The notes below the pieces were generated by a model. It was not told the DNA's origin, made no database searches, and was given only the letters and a program-made list of their open reading frames with translations. A stretch of DNA of 64,000 nt, from contig CM041465.1 of the NCBI GenBank assembly GCA_023213395.1, positions 78,933,741 to 78,997,740 of the forward strand, written 5' to 3'. Shown piece by piece: positions 31,467 through 43,189 of this stretch. This DNA comes from Cycas panzhihuaensis (taxonomy: Eukaryota > Cycadophyta). The stretch's first letter is position 1. Every line of letters starts with the position of its first letter. The translations under genes were made by a program, and so were the position numbers.

Positions 31467-31982
31467 TCAGTATAATTCTCCTCCGATTAGTTGGTAGTGC
31501 TCTGCTTTTCTTACTAAGTTTCGTTTCTGTGTCTTATCCATGGTTGGTGGGCATTGCCCTGTGACTGAGAGTTTGATTATGTCCTGGTACCATTCTATAG
31601 AGAATGATTCAACTTTGAAGAGTGTTGCATCCGAGAAGTCGTCTAAAGCTCCTACAGCCTTTTCTCCATTATGGATTCTTGAGAGTTGATTGGGAATAAT
31701 ATGTGCTTTTCCTAGTTTTACTATGACTCGGAAAGTGAACTCTTGGAACAACATAAGACAACGACTAACATGTCCTTTCAACAACGGCTTGTTGACCAGG
31801 TACATGAGTACCCAATGATCTACATAGAATATAAAGGGATTTGCTAATAAATAATGATGAAACTTTTGTAGGGCATACACCATTCTGAGCCCTTCCCTCT
31901 TTGTTGTCGTGTAATTTTGTTCTACTTTGTTCAACTTTTGAATGGTGAACTATATAGGTTGGTCCATGTTGTTGTTGTCGAG
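31467..31982 (-). pseudogene. pol: G4 RNase H
   Basis: The minus strand reads LNKVEQNYTTTKREGLRMVY with the conserved Glu, ALQKFHHYLLANPFIFYVDH, and FTFRVIVKLGKAHIIPNQLS as in gypsy RNase H. It continues into the pre-integrase linker (PPTMDKTQKRNLVRKAEHY). A frameshift separates it from the DASQYVLG start at about 31.99 kb. Confidence 0.82.
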
Positions 31983-33117
31983 CTACCCTAAGACACATCC
32001 AAGCACATATTGGGAAGCGTCGACGTGCACATGAAATATTTTATTCCAATAAGGAAAATGCAACATGGGAGCTAATGCTATTGCACGTTTTAAGGTCTCA
32101 AATGCTCTTTGTTGGTTTGGCCCCCATTGCCAGTCTATTCCCTTTAATGGTCCTACCATCTGGGCATATCCTTTTACGAACTTATGATACCATCTGGTTA
32201 ATCCTAAGAATCCTTTCACTTGCTTCTGGTTTTGAGGTTGGAGAAAATGTAGGATGGCTGCTACCTTTGTCCGATCCATTATTAATCCATCTTTACTCAT
32301 GACATGACCCAGAAGGTTGCCAAAGGGTACCAAGAAGGTGCATTTCTCCAAGTTTAGGCATAACTTATTTTCCCTACAAGTCTGCAACATTGTCCTCAAA
32401 TTTTCTATGAGGTTCTTTATTATACTGTATAGAGTCCAATCGTCCAAAAATACAGCAATTGTTTCCCTGATCAGTTTCCTGAATATATTGAGTATGATCC
32501 TTTAGAAAGTCGTTGGGAATTCATAACTCCAAATAGCATAACTCGATATGTGTAGGTCCCCCATTCTATTATGAAGGTAGTTTTGTGTTGTCCTCCAGTG
32601 CAATGCTCACCTGATTATACCCACTTAATCTATCTATGAAGGAATAAATTTCTTTCCCCCCTATGGTTTCTAGAATATCTTCTATGAAGATAATCGGGAA
32701 GGGGTCCTTCTTGGTGGCTTTGTTGAGCTGTCAGTAATTTGCGCACACTCAGATTTTCCCATTTTTCTTGGGTACAGCCATGATGGTACTTACCCAGTCA
32801 CTATATTCATTCTCGTATATATATCCTGCTTTTAGCATCTAGTCTATCTCTACTTTCACTTTCTCCTTATATCGTGGATTCATTCTGTAAGGCCTCTGTT
32901 TCACTGGTTTTGCCCCCTCAGTCAGATCAATATGGTGCATCCCAATTTCAGGTGGGATTCCCTTGAGGTCCTTGTAAGACCAGGCAAAAACATCTCGATA
33001 CTCTTCGAATAGTACTTGACCTTCTGGCACTGTTTTCTCATCCCAATAGTTACTGATAGTAATATTTTTGGGGTCTATCTCTGTCCCAAGGTTTATTTGG
33101 GTTATTTTGGGTTCCAC
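31983..33117 (-). pseudogene. pol: G4 reverse transcriptase
   Basis: From 33117 the minus strand reads WDEKTVPEGQVLFEEYRDVF, AWSYKDLKGIPPEIGMHHID, KQRPYRMNPRYKEKVKVEID, IMAVPKKNGKI and FIDRLSGYNQVSIA. After a frameshift come the catalytic box VFLDDWT (about 32.44 kb), CLNLEKCTFLVPFGNLLGH and VKGFLGLTRWYHKFVKGYAQ. The box is FLDD, both aspartates present. The middle of the palm domain is broken by two frameshifts between 32.45 and 32.70 kb. Confidence 0.85.
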
Positions 33118-34472
33118 GTGTTGTATTTCTTTTCCTATTTGGTGGGCAGGTGTATCCTCTATATCTTGTTGCCCATATTTTAATTCTATGTATTCTGGAG
33201 GTAGGTTCTAGGCCTCTTCTCTATCTCCATTCCCTTCATTGTCATTGTATTCTATATCTTTAATGCTTTCAATTGACATTAAATTTTTTTCTACTTCCCT
33301 ACTTATATCCCTTATATGTTTTAGTAGTTTGTGGATTACCTGGTTATTGGAAGAGTATGAAAAGGCTTTGGTGAACAAATGCTCTATCTCTTCCCATGCT
33401 ACCAGTTGGACTTGTTCTTGCTTTAAGAACCATGTTTTCGCTAAAGTTCCCAACGTATGGATAAAAAGGTGGCTCCAATATAGCTTAGGAATGCTCTAAT
33501 TCTTCCACAGCCATATGCTCGTAAGGAGATGCTTGCTAGGGCATTCTCCTACCAAAAATCCTACAGTTAATAAATTTTAGGGTGGGTCGAACCTAAGTCT
33601 GAAAGTTGATTGCAAGCTTTCCCAGGTTTAGAGGATACAGTGGTGGGCTATGTACCACCACCGTGCATGATCATGGAGGGTAGTTACGAAGTCAAAGATC
33701 CATTGGGTTTTGTCTAGTATCTTGTATTGCAACCAATGTTCCATGCATTGGATTAAATGTTTTGTTCCTTCCATTTTCTTCGCTGAAAATGAAGGTAGTT
33801 GTTCTTGCCTTTTGGTTCCTTCTTCTGGTATGAGTTTAGTGAGGTGGGTGTTTTTTGTTAACCTCTGAAGATTATCCTCCATTTCGGTTTCACTAGGAGG
33901 GTTCATAGAAAGGGATTTTAGGGAATTTAAGGGGGAATTTTGGGTAGGAATGGGGTTTTCTACCTCAACCTCTTGGTTTTTGGTAGAGGAGCTTGGAAAG
34001 GTTTCCTCAGAGTCGGAGAGGAGATTGACTAGATCTCCTGAATCAGCTTTGGGGAAGGGGATTAGGGATGAGGGATTAGGGAGGGGGTAGGGATGGGGAT
34101 AAGATGGGAAAGGGGTCTTGGGAGTTAGTAAATTTACATACACCTTATTTCTTAATTGGAACTCAACTTTTACTAAGTGACTGTCTAATGATTCATTAGG
34201 ATCCTTGACATACATATAATTCAAATTGTTATTTAATTTATTGTCAATTAAAAAACATTTAGATAACAAATTACAACAAAATGAAGAGGGTTGTATCTCA
34301 TATGAATTATCCATCGAATATCTAATCATATTGTTGGTTCCTTCCTTGTCAGTTGATGTTTCTGATGGTAATTCCCCATAAATGTTGGGCTCGAACTCCT
34401 AAGCATCATTCATATATGTGATTTCTTCCGTCACATGGTATAAGTAGCTTCGTCGAAGGTTGAGGAAGTTTC
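33118..34472 (-). pseudogene. G4 protease-RT spacer with gag-like motifs
   Basis: Two long minus-strand frames (34329-33628 and 33453-33208) fill an unusually long spacer. The first is rich in proline and serine, then ends WLQYKILDKTQWIFDFVTTL and HDHARWWYIAHH. The later sequence holds TWESLQSTFRLRF and AKTWFLKQEQVQLVAWEEIE. The pattern of W, A..WY and W..L...F resembles a Retrotrans_gag core, which is not expected between protease and RT. I cannot say whether it is a second gag or a lineage-specific domain. Confidence 0.5.
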
Positions 34473-34991
34473 TTATGTGGCAACTGTTGTGCTAGATGCA
34501 TTGTCCAGAATCACCTCCACTGTGTATATGCTCTTTGCAAGCATGGGGAGGACGACTTCATTTCCTCCATCTGTAAGAGAGAAGGTTATGTCTCTCCAGC
34601 TTTGCAAGCATTCTATTTGGTATAACCATGGTCTCCCCAACAATGCTGGGTAGGTGACCATATCTTTAATGGTATCCACGATTGTGAAGTCTACAGGGAT
34701 GATAATAAAGGCTACATTGACTTGGATATTCTCCAATCACCCCATTGTTTTGACTATCAATTCGTTAGCCAACTTCAATGAGTAATTTGTAGGCGCTAAT
34801 TGCAGATTTCCTAGCTTTTTCCATGTTTGATTTGGTGATACGTTCACGGTTGCTCCTTCGTCTACAATGACATTCTTTAGGATTACCCCTAGAATGCTTA
34901 TATCCTCTGATGGGTCTAAGTCATGGGAGGTTTGATCTTGTGTAGGCTTCAAGAGGCTTCTTTTGGATGAATATTTCCTCCTTTTATCCAT
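34473..34991 (-). pseudogene. pol: G4 aspartic protease
   Basis: The minus strand reads ISILGVILKNVIVDEGATVN, then WKKLGNLQLAPTNYSLKLAN, VNVAFIIIPVDFTIVDTIKD and MVTYPALLGRPWLYQIECLQ. The end matches the retroviral protease strand (LGRPWL). The active-site triad appears as D-E-G in place of D-T/S-G, and G1a has D-D-S at the same place. One stop (34737) separates two clean frames. Confidence 0.78.
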
Positions 34992-35710
34992 TCAATAACT
35001 CTCCCCAACGAAATGGTTAAGTTCAATTGGTTAACAAGGTCTTCCATGAGTATTAGCTTTTGTAAGAGTTCCTCTGTCTTGGGGGTCTCTCCTAAGTTCT
35101 CAGGTAATGCTTGCTCTTCCACTTTCTCATTCTTCCTTTGATACACCTGTTTTATTTCTAGTTTTCCTATAGGTAGTGATTTGATTGCTTCTTCCTGCAC
35201 AACTTCTTTTAGTGCTTTCTTGGTGGCAGCAAAACGATTAATTTCCACCTTTGGGTTAGGGTAGTCCTTCTCTACCTCATTCTTCCAGTTTTGTAGGTTA
35301 ATGTTTTTAGGGGATCCCGATATGATTGTTACTCCATTTAGGGCCTTTCCCTTGCCTTTGCACTCCTCGATGGTATGAGTGCTTGGACCACAATTTTTGC
35401 ATAGGTACGAACATTCCTTTTGGATTTTTTCTACTGGGCAATTAGACTTCTGGTGCTCATACTCTAGACATATCAAACATCTTCCCAATCGAGGTTTCTT
35501 CCTTGGGTTTTTCGGTTGCGTCCTTATCGTATATATCGTTTGAGTATTCAAGTTGTTTCATCCTCGCCCTCTTCCTTGGGCATTTGTGTCTCGGGTGTTG
35601 AAGTAACATTCCCAAGTATTGGGTGTTCCTTGGTTGCAAATATGGCACCAAGTGTTCTGTTTATGATTCCACGCATTACACTTGCATTTCTTTGTAGTGT
35701 GAGTGTCTTC
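34992..35710 (-). pseudogene. gag: G4 nucleocapsid with several zinc knuckles
   Basis: The minus strand encodes CHICEEDTHTTKKC (perfect CX2CX4HX4C), CHICNQGTPNTWEC (His to Pro), CLICLEYEHQKSNC (perfect) and CKNCGPSTHTIEEC, separated by short linkers in two frames. A lysine/glutamate-rich tail of about 120 residues leads to the protease. Four knuckles is more than the one or two usual for gypsy Gag. Confidence 0.78.
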
Positions 35711-36998
35711 CTCACAGATATGGCACCATTTCTCTATTGGGGGTTCTTTATCCCCGATGCTTGTCAGAATCTTCTCCGTAGTTGTCTCGAGGTTGTAGTT
35801 TCAATCTAGCCACTTCATTCCTGAGGGCTTCTATCTCTGTATTTTCCTCTATCTTGGCCATTTGGAACAAGGGTCTATTAAGGTTTTGCATTTTCAACTC
35901 GTTTATTTCTTCTTGCAACCTCATGACCAAGGGCTCATAGGCTGTCCTTTTGGTGTCTATCTCTTTCTCGAAGTCTAGGGCCAATTCCTGTGCATGCTTG
36001 TATGATTTTAATGGATGTGATGCCATTGCATTCCTTAACTTTGTGTTCAACCCATTCACAAAGAAGGTATGCATACTTAAGTCTGTGATCTTCTCATTAT
36101 TTGTCATCGCAGCAGCAATCATATCTGTTCTACTAATGTACGTCATTACGGACTCCCTTAGCTTCTGTTGTATTTCCCTTAGGGTTAGTTCTATGATGCC
36201 ATTATTTTGGTCCTTCAAAAACCTTGCTTTGAACTCTTTTTTAATTTCATCCCAGGTTTTGTGTGGGTTTAACTATTTATACCATGCTAATGGTACACCC
36301 CTTAGTGAATATGCAAATCTCTCCTTGATTTCAGCCTCATCCGTGATTTTTTCAAGGTTGATTAACCTTTGGAATATGTAAATATGTTCTGCAGCATTAG
36401 TAGAGTCGTCCAGAATGAGTTTCCCAAAACTCCCTATGGTGTGCCATTATAGAATTATTCCTTCCCTCCTCCCTTCAAGGTGGATTTGTTACCTTTCCTT
36501 TCAAAAACTTTTTTTAGGATCTCCTTAGTGGTTTTCTTCCCCACTATTCCCTTTCCTATATAAAGGACTGTGTATGGATGACTTTAGTTGAATTACCCTT
36601 GGTACTCCTGGTATCTCTGCCACCACTGGAGTTGTTATTAGGTATGATTGATCCTCACTTCCCTCTAGCAGATCTTTAAAGAGTTGTCTAATCAAATGAT
36701 TTTCCCAATGTGTCGAGGGACCTTCCTCTCCCCTTTCCTTGTTGCCACTTAGGTCCTTTGGAGTAGAGTCCAAACTTAGTTCCTTCTCAAGGTTGTTATC
36801 CCTTTTTATATCCTTTCCTTTGTTGTGATATTTCTCTAGAGCAGGTGTGATTGTCATAGGCTCCCCTTGGCCTCTGTTTTCTATTTCTCGTGGAGTTTGG
36901 GCTCCACTTGCCTCAGATCCCTCCACTAATTCACTTTGGTCCTCTTTTTGTCCATACTTAAGCTCCTTGCTTTCCTTAGATTTTTCTCTCGGGACCAT
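35711..36998 (-). pseudogene. gag: G4 gag
   Basis: It starts at the ATG at 36998 with a charged N-terminal region (MVPREKSKESKELKYGQKED). The capsid core follows at 36.44-36.2 kb in another frame: HIYIFQRLINLEKITDEAEI, KERFAYSLRGVPLAWYK and KTWDEIKKEFKARF. The frame 36218-35748 continues LTLREIQQKLRESVMTYISR and MHTFFVNGLNTKLRNAMASH, then a coiled-coil-like stretch (MRLQEEINELKMQN). Frameshifts lie near 36.5 and 36.2 kb. Confidence 0.8.
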
Positions 36999-37203
36999 CT
37001 TAAAGCTCTCTACCTGTTTGATTCCAATATCCCCTGAGGTTTTGTTTGTGACTCCTCTGCCTACGAAGGCCGTTTAGGTGGCATTGAAAGGTCCTCCTAG
37101 TTGTCTAGGCTTAGTTAGAGCCAACCATCGTTGTGACAGCTAGGGTGACTTGTCCTTTGCACATGGATTTCTTTGGCCTTTCTTCCCTCTGCTAATGGAC
37201 TTA

Positions 37204-37216
37204 GGCAAAGAAGCCA
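37204..37216 (-). other. G4 primer binding site, Asp-tRNA-like
   Basis: The minus strand reads TGGCTTCTTTGCC, one base inside the 5' LTR. It matches 10 of 13 bases of the TGGCGCCGTTGCC Asp-tRNA site used by Athila-type elements and does not match the initiator-Met site. Confidence 0.6.
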
Positions 37217-37217
37217 A

Positions 37218-37929
37218 TGTTGACTTAAAATCTACTCTCTACTGCAAGATCTTCACCTATCAAGGGTTGCCACTGTAGTCTAGAGTGTATGCATGTGGTC
37301 AACATACATAATCTTCATTTATTAGGCCATATAAGTCCACAAAGAAACTTATGCACATACATTCTCCATGTATTCCTTAATGAGTACACATGCTTTTCCA
37401 CGTAACTCTATTATTCCATTAGGAAATAGTCAATTATTACATCACATATAATCCATATAGGTCTGATTGGTCAACTGTACTAGCTCAGATACCAATGGAA
37501 TCACTCACTCAGCTCTCACACCTATTTCAATAAGCGGATGTGTTTAAATCCATGATACATCCCTGTTATGGAATGGTTGCGACTACAGTTGCAACCATCC
37601 ATTTTCTCGAATGGATGCCTCTTCAGTCCTTAACCATACTTTGTTTAACCACTAATTTGTTACTTAACACATACAACTGTCCACTTGTTTTGTATGTTTC
37701 GTCCTTCGTTCCTCTACTATGCCACAACCGTTCCTTTTTTTGCTCGATGCATCCCTGCTTTCAACAATCGTTCCTGCAGCGGGATGGACTGTGTTTTGCA
37801 CTCTATTTCATCCGTTCTCTGTCTTGAATGCATGCCGAATGGTTGCCCTACAAAATATCCACTATTTTGTCTAGTTTTCATCATACATTCTCTCTAATGG
37901 ATGCACAAGTGTCAAATATCACAGCAACA
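37218..37929 (-). repeat. G4 5' LTR
   Basis: 712 bp, matching 30308-31013, followed by AGGGA (37930-37934). Confidence 0.94.
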
Positions 37930-37934
37930 AGGGA

Positions 37935-40900
37935 ATCCAAACATGTTACAAGAGGGAATTTTACCCTCAAATAGTCATCAAATGACTAGATCCTCATTAA
38001 TTAGAAGAAGTAATTTAAAAATCATAAAGTAAAAGTTAAGTGGTTATGGTTAGGAGATTGAGAGAGATGATGCATATCTTCTAAGAAGGCTTCTCATTAA
38101 AGAGGTTGACTCCAAGCCATAAAGTCAATTATGAAGAGTCATGTAAGAGGTGGCTTCTCATTGGATAATGAAGAGGCAAACTTCTATGACAAGAGTCCCT
38201 CTCCTTCAAACACTCTTCCATACAAAGATATAGGGATAAACACAACTATCATGCCAAGGGTATTACACAAATTCTCTCCATCAACTCAACCTTTACTCTC
38301 CATTAATAGGTACAAGTGGAATTTATACAATAAGGACCAATGTACCATGCTTATGGACCATACTTACATACTATTCATCTTTTGAGTTTGATGAATCAAT
38401 AAACCATAGAAAATCCATCTTCTAAAGATTTGTTCTTATAATTCTTGTTGAAAGAAAAGATAAATTTTTTATTTTGTTGTGTAAGGCCAAGTGGACCTCA
38501 CATATACTTCCCTAAGCTTGTATGAATCTATTTTAGTTGTATAGTTGAAAACAAATACATATGGACTTGAGAAAATCTATGTGGACCCCCATAGGGATCC
38601 ATGGCTATTTTCTAGTTGTACAAATAGAAATCAACCTTATAGACGTTTGCTGGTATCTATTTTTAGTGAATTTTGGACATGAGTGTAGGTGTACAAAATT
38701 GCAACTACAGATCCACATGCATTTGGAGTGTGCAAGTTGTACAACCTATTGTGGGACCTACTCAGTCCTTGAAAGTTATAGAAATGAGTTTTTAGGTTTG
38801 TTTCTAAGTTCATAAAATTGAAATGCATAAAACTAAAATTGTGGACTTAATTTCTATAAATAGAATTCTTAAATTTCTTCTTATAAACCTTAGTATATTA
38901 AACAAATAAATAAAGAAGATATGAATGAATATATGGGATTGCATCGAAGAATTCATATTTTAATTTTTTGTAATAAAACTAAAAAACTTGCTTAGAGAAT
39001 GATGATCAAGAATTGCACATTCATATAATCAAACATATGCATGTGACATATAATATCTGAACTTAAGTTTTGAAATTCTAGGTTATTAGAAGGGTAATTC
39101 TATTTCAAATTTATAATATAAATTCTATTTATGCATGATGAGAGAATTCTAATATTTGGTTATAGTAATAAAACATAGAATTGCACATGAAACAACTAAC
39201 AAGGATGAGTTGTGAATGCATAAGTATGTCATACACATGTTGAGACTTAATTTCTATTGGGAAGAGAATCTAAAACAATAAATAGGATAACTTCAAGCAT
39301 TTAGGAATTCATTTAATGAAATTTTAGATTTATGACAAATTGTATATGTGACATAGGTTGATGATTAATTTCACGAGAACAATATATGGGAAGTTCATAT
39401 CTCATGACCAATTGATGGTTTATGCATCATGGTTTAGAAATAGAGAATGATTTGGTATGCTTGCAAGTTGTACTAGATAAACTATGAGAAAGTAGCAAAA
39501 TTCTTTTGGAATTCTTGTACTATAAACTTGCTTTGATACCATGATGAACATCACTTATGTTATTGTGGGCATATGTATTATAATCAATTTCTCAAATATA
39601 GAATTAAACCATAAAATAAAACCATGGCTTATAAAATCTTCTATTTAGTGTTTTTCTCTTGCATAGCAAGGATGATTAGTATTTTGTTCAATAGGAATTG
39701 CAAAGGAAGACTTGATTGGGTGTAAAAGCTTTCCCTTTAGAACTCGTTGCTTAGGAAGACCTCATAGAATATAATATTAAACCCCAAAATGAGTTTAGTA
39801 TACCTTCTTGTGAACATTCTCTTGATGAAGTAGTCGATAAGTCATTCATGATTATAGGGATGCTTACAACCTCCCTCCCATATGGAATTGAGGAGAGCAT
39901 AATTGTAGTCACATTTAGCCACATCTACAAATCAAAGAGACACAATAACTAAATATAATGAGAATTATCATTTGCATGGAATAACTAGGAAACAGGATGC
40001 GGTATCCCCTATTTAGTGTGTGGTACCAAGAGAAATACAATTTCAAACAAATCCAACAAATGTTGGTACAATTAATAAAAGGAGTGTTTGAATGCCTACA
40101 ATAGATTCATCCTTGAGGTTAAGACCTCTAAACATGATAACCAATTATCCACTCGTATAATTTAAAAGTACCATGAATAAATAAACTTAAAGGTGTCCCC
40201 TCACTAAGGGAGCGGGTCACTCTTTTAAGAGAGGAATTACCCAATATGTCCAATAGGAAGCTGCGGTCCGCGAGAGAGTAGTAGTTAGAAGCAACATTTT
40301 ATGTCCAAAAACAAGGCTTGGACACCATTTCTATATTTGGTCTGTGGGAACACCACCACAAAGGTGGGCATTATAGACGGTGGACATGCAAGGCAAAATT
40401 TTAGTGTGAAGCTAGAGGTAATACATATAGAAATGCCCTATAGTGGACCATGACACTAAATGACTTCTCATTTTAGACATTTCTAAGAAGTCATACGTTT
40501 TTCCATTGAATTGTTGGACAATTATTATTATTTTATTCTTACTTATTGCTTGGGAAGGTCACACTTGTAACAAAGGACTAGTGGTGCAACTTCTCGAGAG
40601 TTCATGTATGATGCAATGTTATTGTTGTACAAGATCATGAATCAACATATCTAATTACCATCAGTGCAAGATGATGAATTAATGGACACAAACATCCATG
40701 CACACTAGTCCACCATCAATATATCATTTTACTGCTTATTTAAAAAATTGGGTTATAAACATCAATTACAACATGGTATAATAGATTTATGTGGTCATCC
40801 TAAACCAACCCTACACCTTGATCTAGTGCCAAAATCTATAACATACAATGGTGACTCTTGATCCTAACAGTTAATCATGCCCCTCACATGTACTTGGCTT

Positions 40901-41590
40901 CTTTAATATACCACACATAATGGCCTATCATAATGACCTTCCATAGCTACTTATCTCATTAACACATAACATATTCATAACAACATTTACATAACATATT
41001 TGTGACATGACATCTTAACACACATAACATATTTGTAACAATCACATCCTAACATATACATATAAAGACCCAATAGTTACATCAAATGATTTAACAATAT
41101 TTCCTATCTCAATATGCCACCCAAAAAGCTACTTCAAGTGTGCTTCCATTTGCACTTCTTTTTTTCAATAATTTTGTTGATGTCCATAGAAAGAAACAAC
41201 CATCCACTAAGATACATGGATAACTAGCTATTGTACCTGCCAATATACTAGGAAGTTATCTGCATACATGGTTAGTCAACATTTATTAAATCTTAATTTG
41301 TGCTATCGCACAACATTGTTATGTCCTCACTTTTTTTTTTTTGGACAATTAATGAAGCACAAATAATTGAACAAACTGTTTAAAAATTTAAGATGGTTTT
41401 TCACCAACTGGCTACAACTCCTATAACTATTCATTCCATATTGAAAAACCACAAAAATAGACTGCATGCTTGGTTTCATAACTGAAACTTAGAGGCCACA
41501 AGGTCAACTAAAGAAGAATATAATAGGTTGATATATCACCTCAACCAAATACAACTAGAGTTCAAAATATTGAACTACAAATTAAACCAC
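37935..41590. other. Unclassified AT-rich stretch, no supported gene
   Basis: About 3.7 kb with no frame longer than 84 codons and no retroelement protein motif. A GCTTTGATACCA sequence at 39531-39542 is the complement of an initiator-Met primer site, but I could not find an LTR border next to it. It is probably old decayed repeat DNA, or the untranslated part of a non-autonomous element. Confidence 0.4.
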
Positions 41591-41595
41591 AAATC

Positions 41596-41651
41596 TGTAA
41601 TGAACCATTACACCAAAATCTCGAGGTGTTAGTGAAGAGGGCCCCCAACCA
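41596..41651 (-). repeat. Outer LTR of the left miniature element
   Basis: 56 bp from TGTAATGAACC to CAACCA. It is the inverted counterpart of 42153-42208. Confidence 0.85.
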
Positions 41652-41834
41652 AGTAGACCATTACCTCCCCCCAGGGTCAAACGGGCTAGCCTCGCCTAGC
41701 CCTGCTTTCACCGGCGTTCATGCGCCCCACAGGCCCCGGCTACGACGGCCTTTTGTGCATCGATGACGTTTGGTGCTTCACCCCACCGCCCCCATAAGTG
41801 GTGTTGCCCCCACGGGATTTGAACCCGGGTCTTG

Positions 41835-41847
41835 GCTCTGATACCAC
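41835..41847 (-). other. Primer site of the left miniature element
   Basis: The minus strand reads TGGTATCAGAGCC, an exact initiator-Met site, two bases from the inner LTR at 41849. Confidence 0.88.
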
Positions 41848-41848
41848 T

Positions 41849-41903
41849 TGTAACGAACCGTTACACCAAAACCCCGAGGTGTCAATGAAGAGGGCCCCCT
41901 AGG
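41849..41903 (-). repeat. Inner LTR of the left miniature element
   Basis: It begins TGTAACGAACC and mirrors 41911-41965 across the palindrome centre. Confidence 0.83.
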
Positions 41904-41910
41904 GTGTCAG

Positions 41911-41965
41911 TGAAGGGGGCCCTCTTCACTGACACCTTAGGGTTTTGGTGTAACGGTTCGTTACA
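41911..41965 (+). repeat. Inner LTR of the right miniature element
   Basis: It runs from TGAAGGGGGCC to CGTTACA, two bases before the primer site. Confidence 0.83.
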
Positions 41966-41967
41966 AG

Positions 41968-41980
41968 TGGTATCAGAGCC
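41968..41980 (+). other. Primer site of the right miniature element
   Basis: TGGTATCAGAGCC, an exact initiator-Met site. It is followed by GGGTTCAAATCC, which resembles a tRNA B box but is in the usual place for the element's internal sequence. Confidence 0.88.
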
Positions 41981-42152
41981 AAGACCCGGGTTCAAATCCT
42001 GTGGGGGCAACACCGCTTATGGGGGTGGTGGGGTGACGCGCCAAACTTTGCCGATGCGCAAAACGCCGTCGTCCTGGGGCGATGAACGAACGGTGAAAGC
42101 GGGGCTAGGCGGGGCTAGCCCATTTGAACCGGGGGGGAGGTAATGGTTTACT

Positions 42153-42208
42153 TGGTGGGGGGCCCTCTTCACTAACACCTCGGGGTTTTGGTGTAACGGT
42201 TCGTTACA
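42153..42208 (+). repeat. Outer LTR of the right miniature element
   Basis: It starts TGGTGGGGGGCCC and ends CGTTACA, followed by AAATC. Confidence 0.85.
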
Positions 42209-42213
42209 AAATC

Positions 42214-43180
42214 TCATCAAACTACAATCTTGTAGGTTTTCAATCTCTTAGAGGATACATTGCAAGCTTGTAGCTTTGAAACTTGCAAAGGCTACTAGAC
42301 ATAGAGTAATTTGACATTTAAACACTTTTAAGAATCATGTACTTTTCTCTTAAAAAATAGCTTCTCGTAAATAAGCACATATAATGGAAACTATATGCTG
42401 TCTGTAATGCTCATGCGGAGGAAAATTTATCCATGCTACCAAAATTGTTATCAAAATAGGGGAAAAGATTGCTTAAAAAAGACAAAAATGAAATTTAGCT
42501 CCTTTTGTGGATTTTAGCACATAAATTCATGTGACCACAAGCTTTATTAACAATGAGGCAAACTTATAATCTTTATCAAATCTAGCTTGATTTGATCAAA
42601 CCTCAAAAGTTGAAACATTTTGATAAATAAGAAGTCATTGTCATTTGAATTTTGCTTCTTGTGTCTCTCTTTGTGCATCTAATTTCTTCATTGCATCTCA
42701 AAATTTGCTTGTGTGAGGGTTTCTATAGTTCCAAAGGGTCTAAGCATGGATTTAGTGATTCCCAAATATCACTATGCCAAATCAGGTGGTTTTCCAACAT
42801 ACACCCTCTTCTCAAACCAAAATGTGTCAGTCTCAAATTTGCTCCTATGTTTATTGACATTCTTAAACGCTCCTCCTCCTCCTTGTCTTCATGCAAGACA
42901 AGAGTAGCAGCCAAATGGCACAACCCATAGAAATGTTGTTGCTTGGATGGGCTAGGGAGTCCATGTTTTAGCAACCCTCTAAATGATCCACTTGAGTCTT
43001 GGCATCACTCCAATATAATAATAAACACCCTTGAATCCTCACATTGAATGTCCAAAAACACCAATTTTAGATGAACAGACGTAGAATTATACCATGGGAG
43101 ACCAATCCAACATGGGAATTTACCCTTCTAAGACCACATTAGGTGCTTTAATGAAAATTATTCATCCATATGTTTTGACA
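42214..43180. other. Unclassified stretch, no supported gene
   Basis: Frames of up to 92 codons occur on both strands at 42.65-42.97 kb, but none has a recognisable motif. I see no element border. Confidence 0.35.
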
Positions 43181-43189
43181 CTATGTAAT

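Larger units (their letters stand above)
30308..37929 (-). mobile_element. G4: Ty3/gypsy (non-chromovirus type) with complete borders
   Basis: LTRs of 706 and 712 bp (TGTTGACTT...GCAACA on the plus strand) are flanked by an exact duplication AGGGA (30303-30307, 37930-37934). Minus-strand order is gag, zinc knuckles, protease, a long spacer, RT, RNase H and a truncated integrase. The primer site resembles Asp tRNA rather than initiator Met, a feature of Athila/Tat-type elements. Coding parts hold many stops, and the integrase lacks its second and third catalytic residues. Confidence 0.93.
41596..42208. mobile_element. Palindromic pair of miniature LTR (SMART/TRIM-like) elements
   Basis: Two copies of a roughly 300-bp element lie head to head. 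Each has 55-56-bp terminal repeats, an initiator-Met primer site (TGGTATCAGAGCC) and a purine-rich tract (GGGGGGAGGTAATGG). The whole 613-bp palindrome is bounded by one exact duplication AAATC (41591-41595, 42209-42213). No coding capacity. The size and parts fit the ultra-short SMART/TRIM class, mobilised by enzymes of other elements. Its GC content is far above that of the flanks. Confidence 0.88.

Noticed and set aside
39531-39542. Complement of an initiator-Met primer site (GCTTTGATACCA)
   Set aside because: No LTR border, second LTR or coding motif could be tied to it. Twelve bases may match by chance in this repeat-rich DNA.
41968-42000. A possible tRNA-derived SINE, because GGGTTCAAATCC resembles a B box
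   Set aside because: The segment lies between two direct 55-bp repeats with a primer site and a purine tract, which fits a miniature LTR element better. No A box or poly-A tail is seen.
42652-42974. Frames of 83-92 codons on both strands
   Set aside because: Low-complexity leucine/serine composition with no motif.
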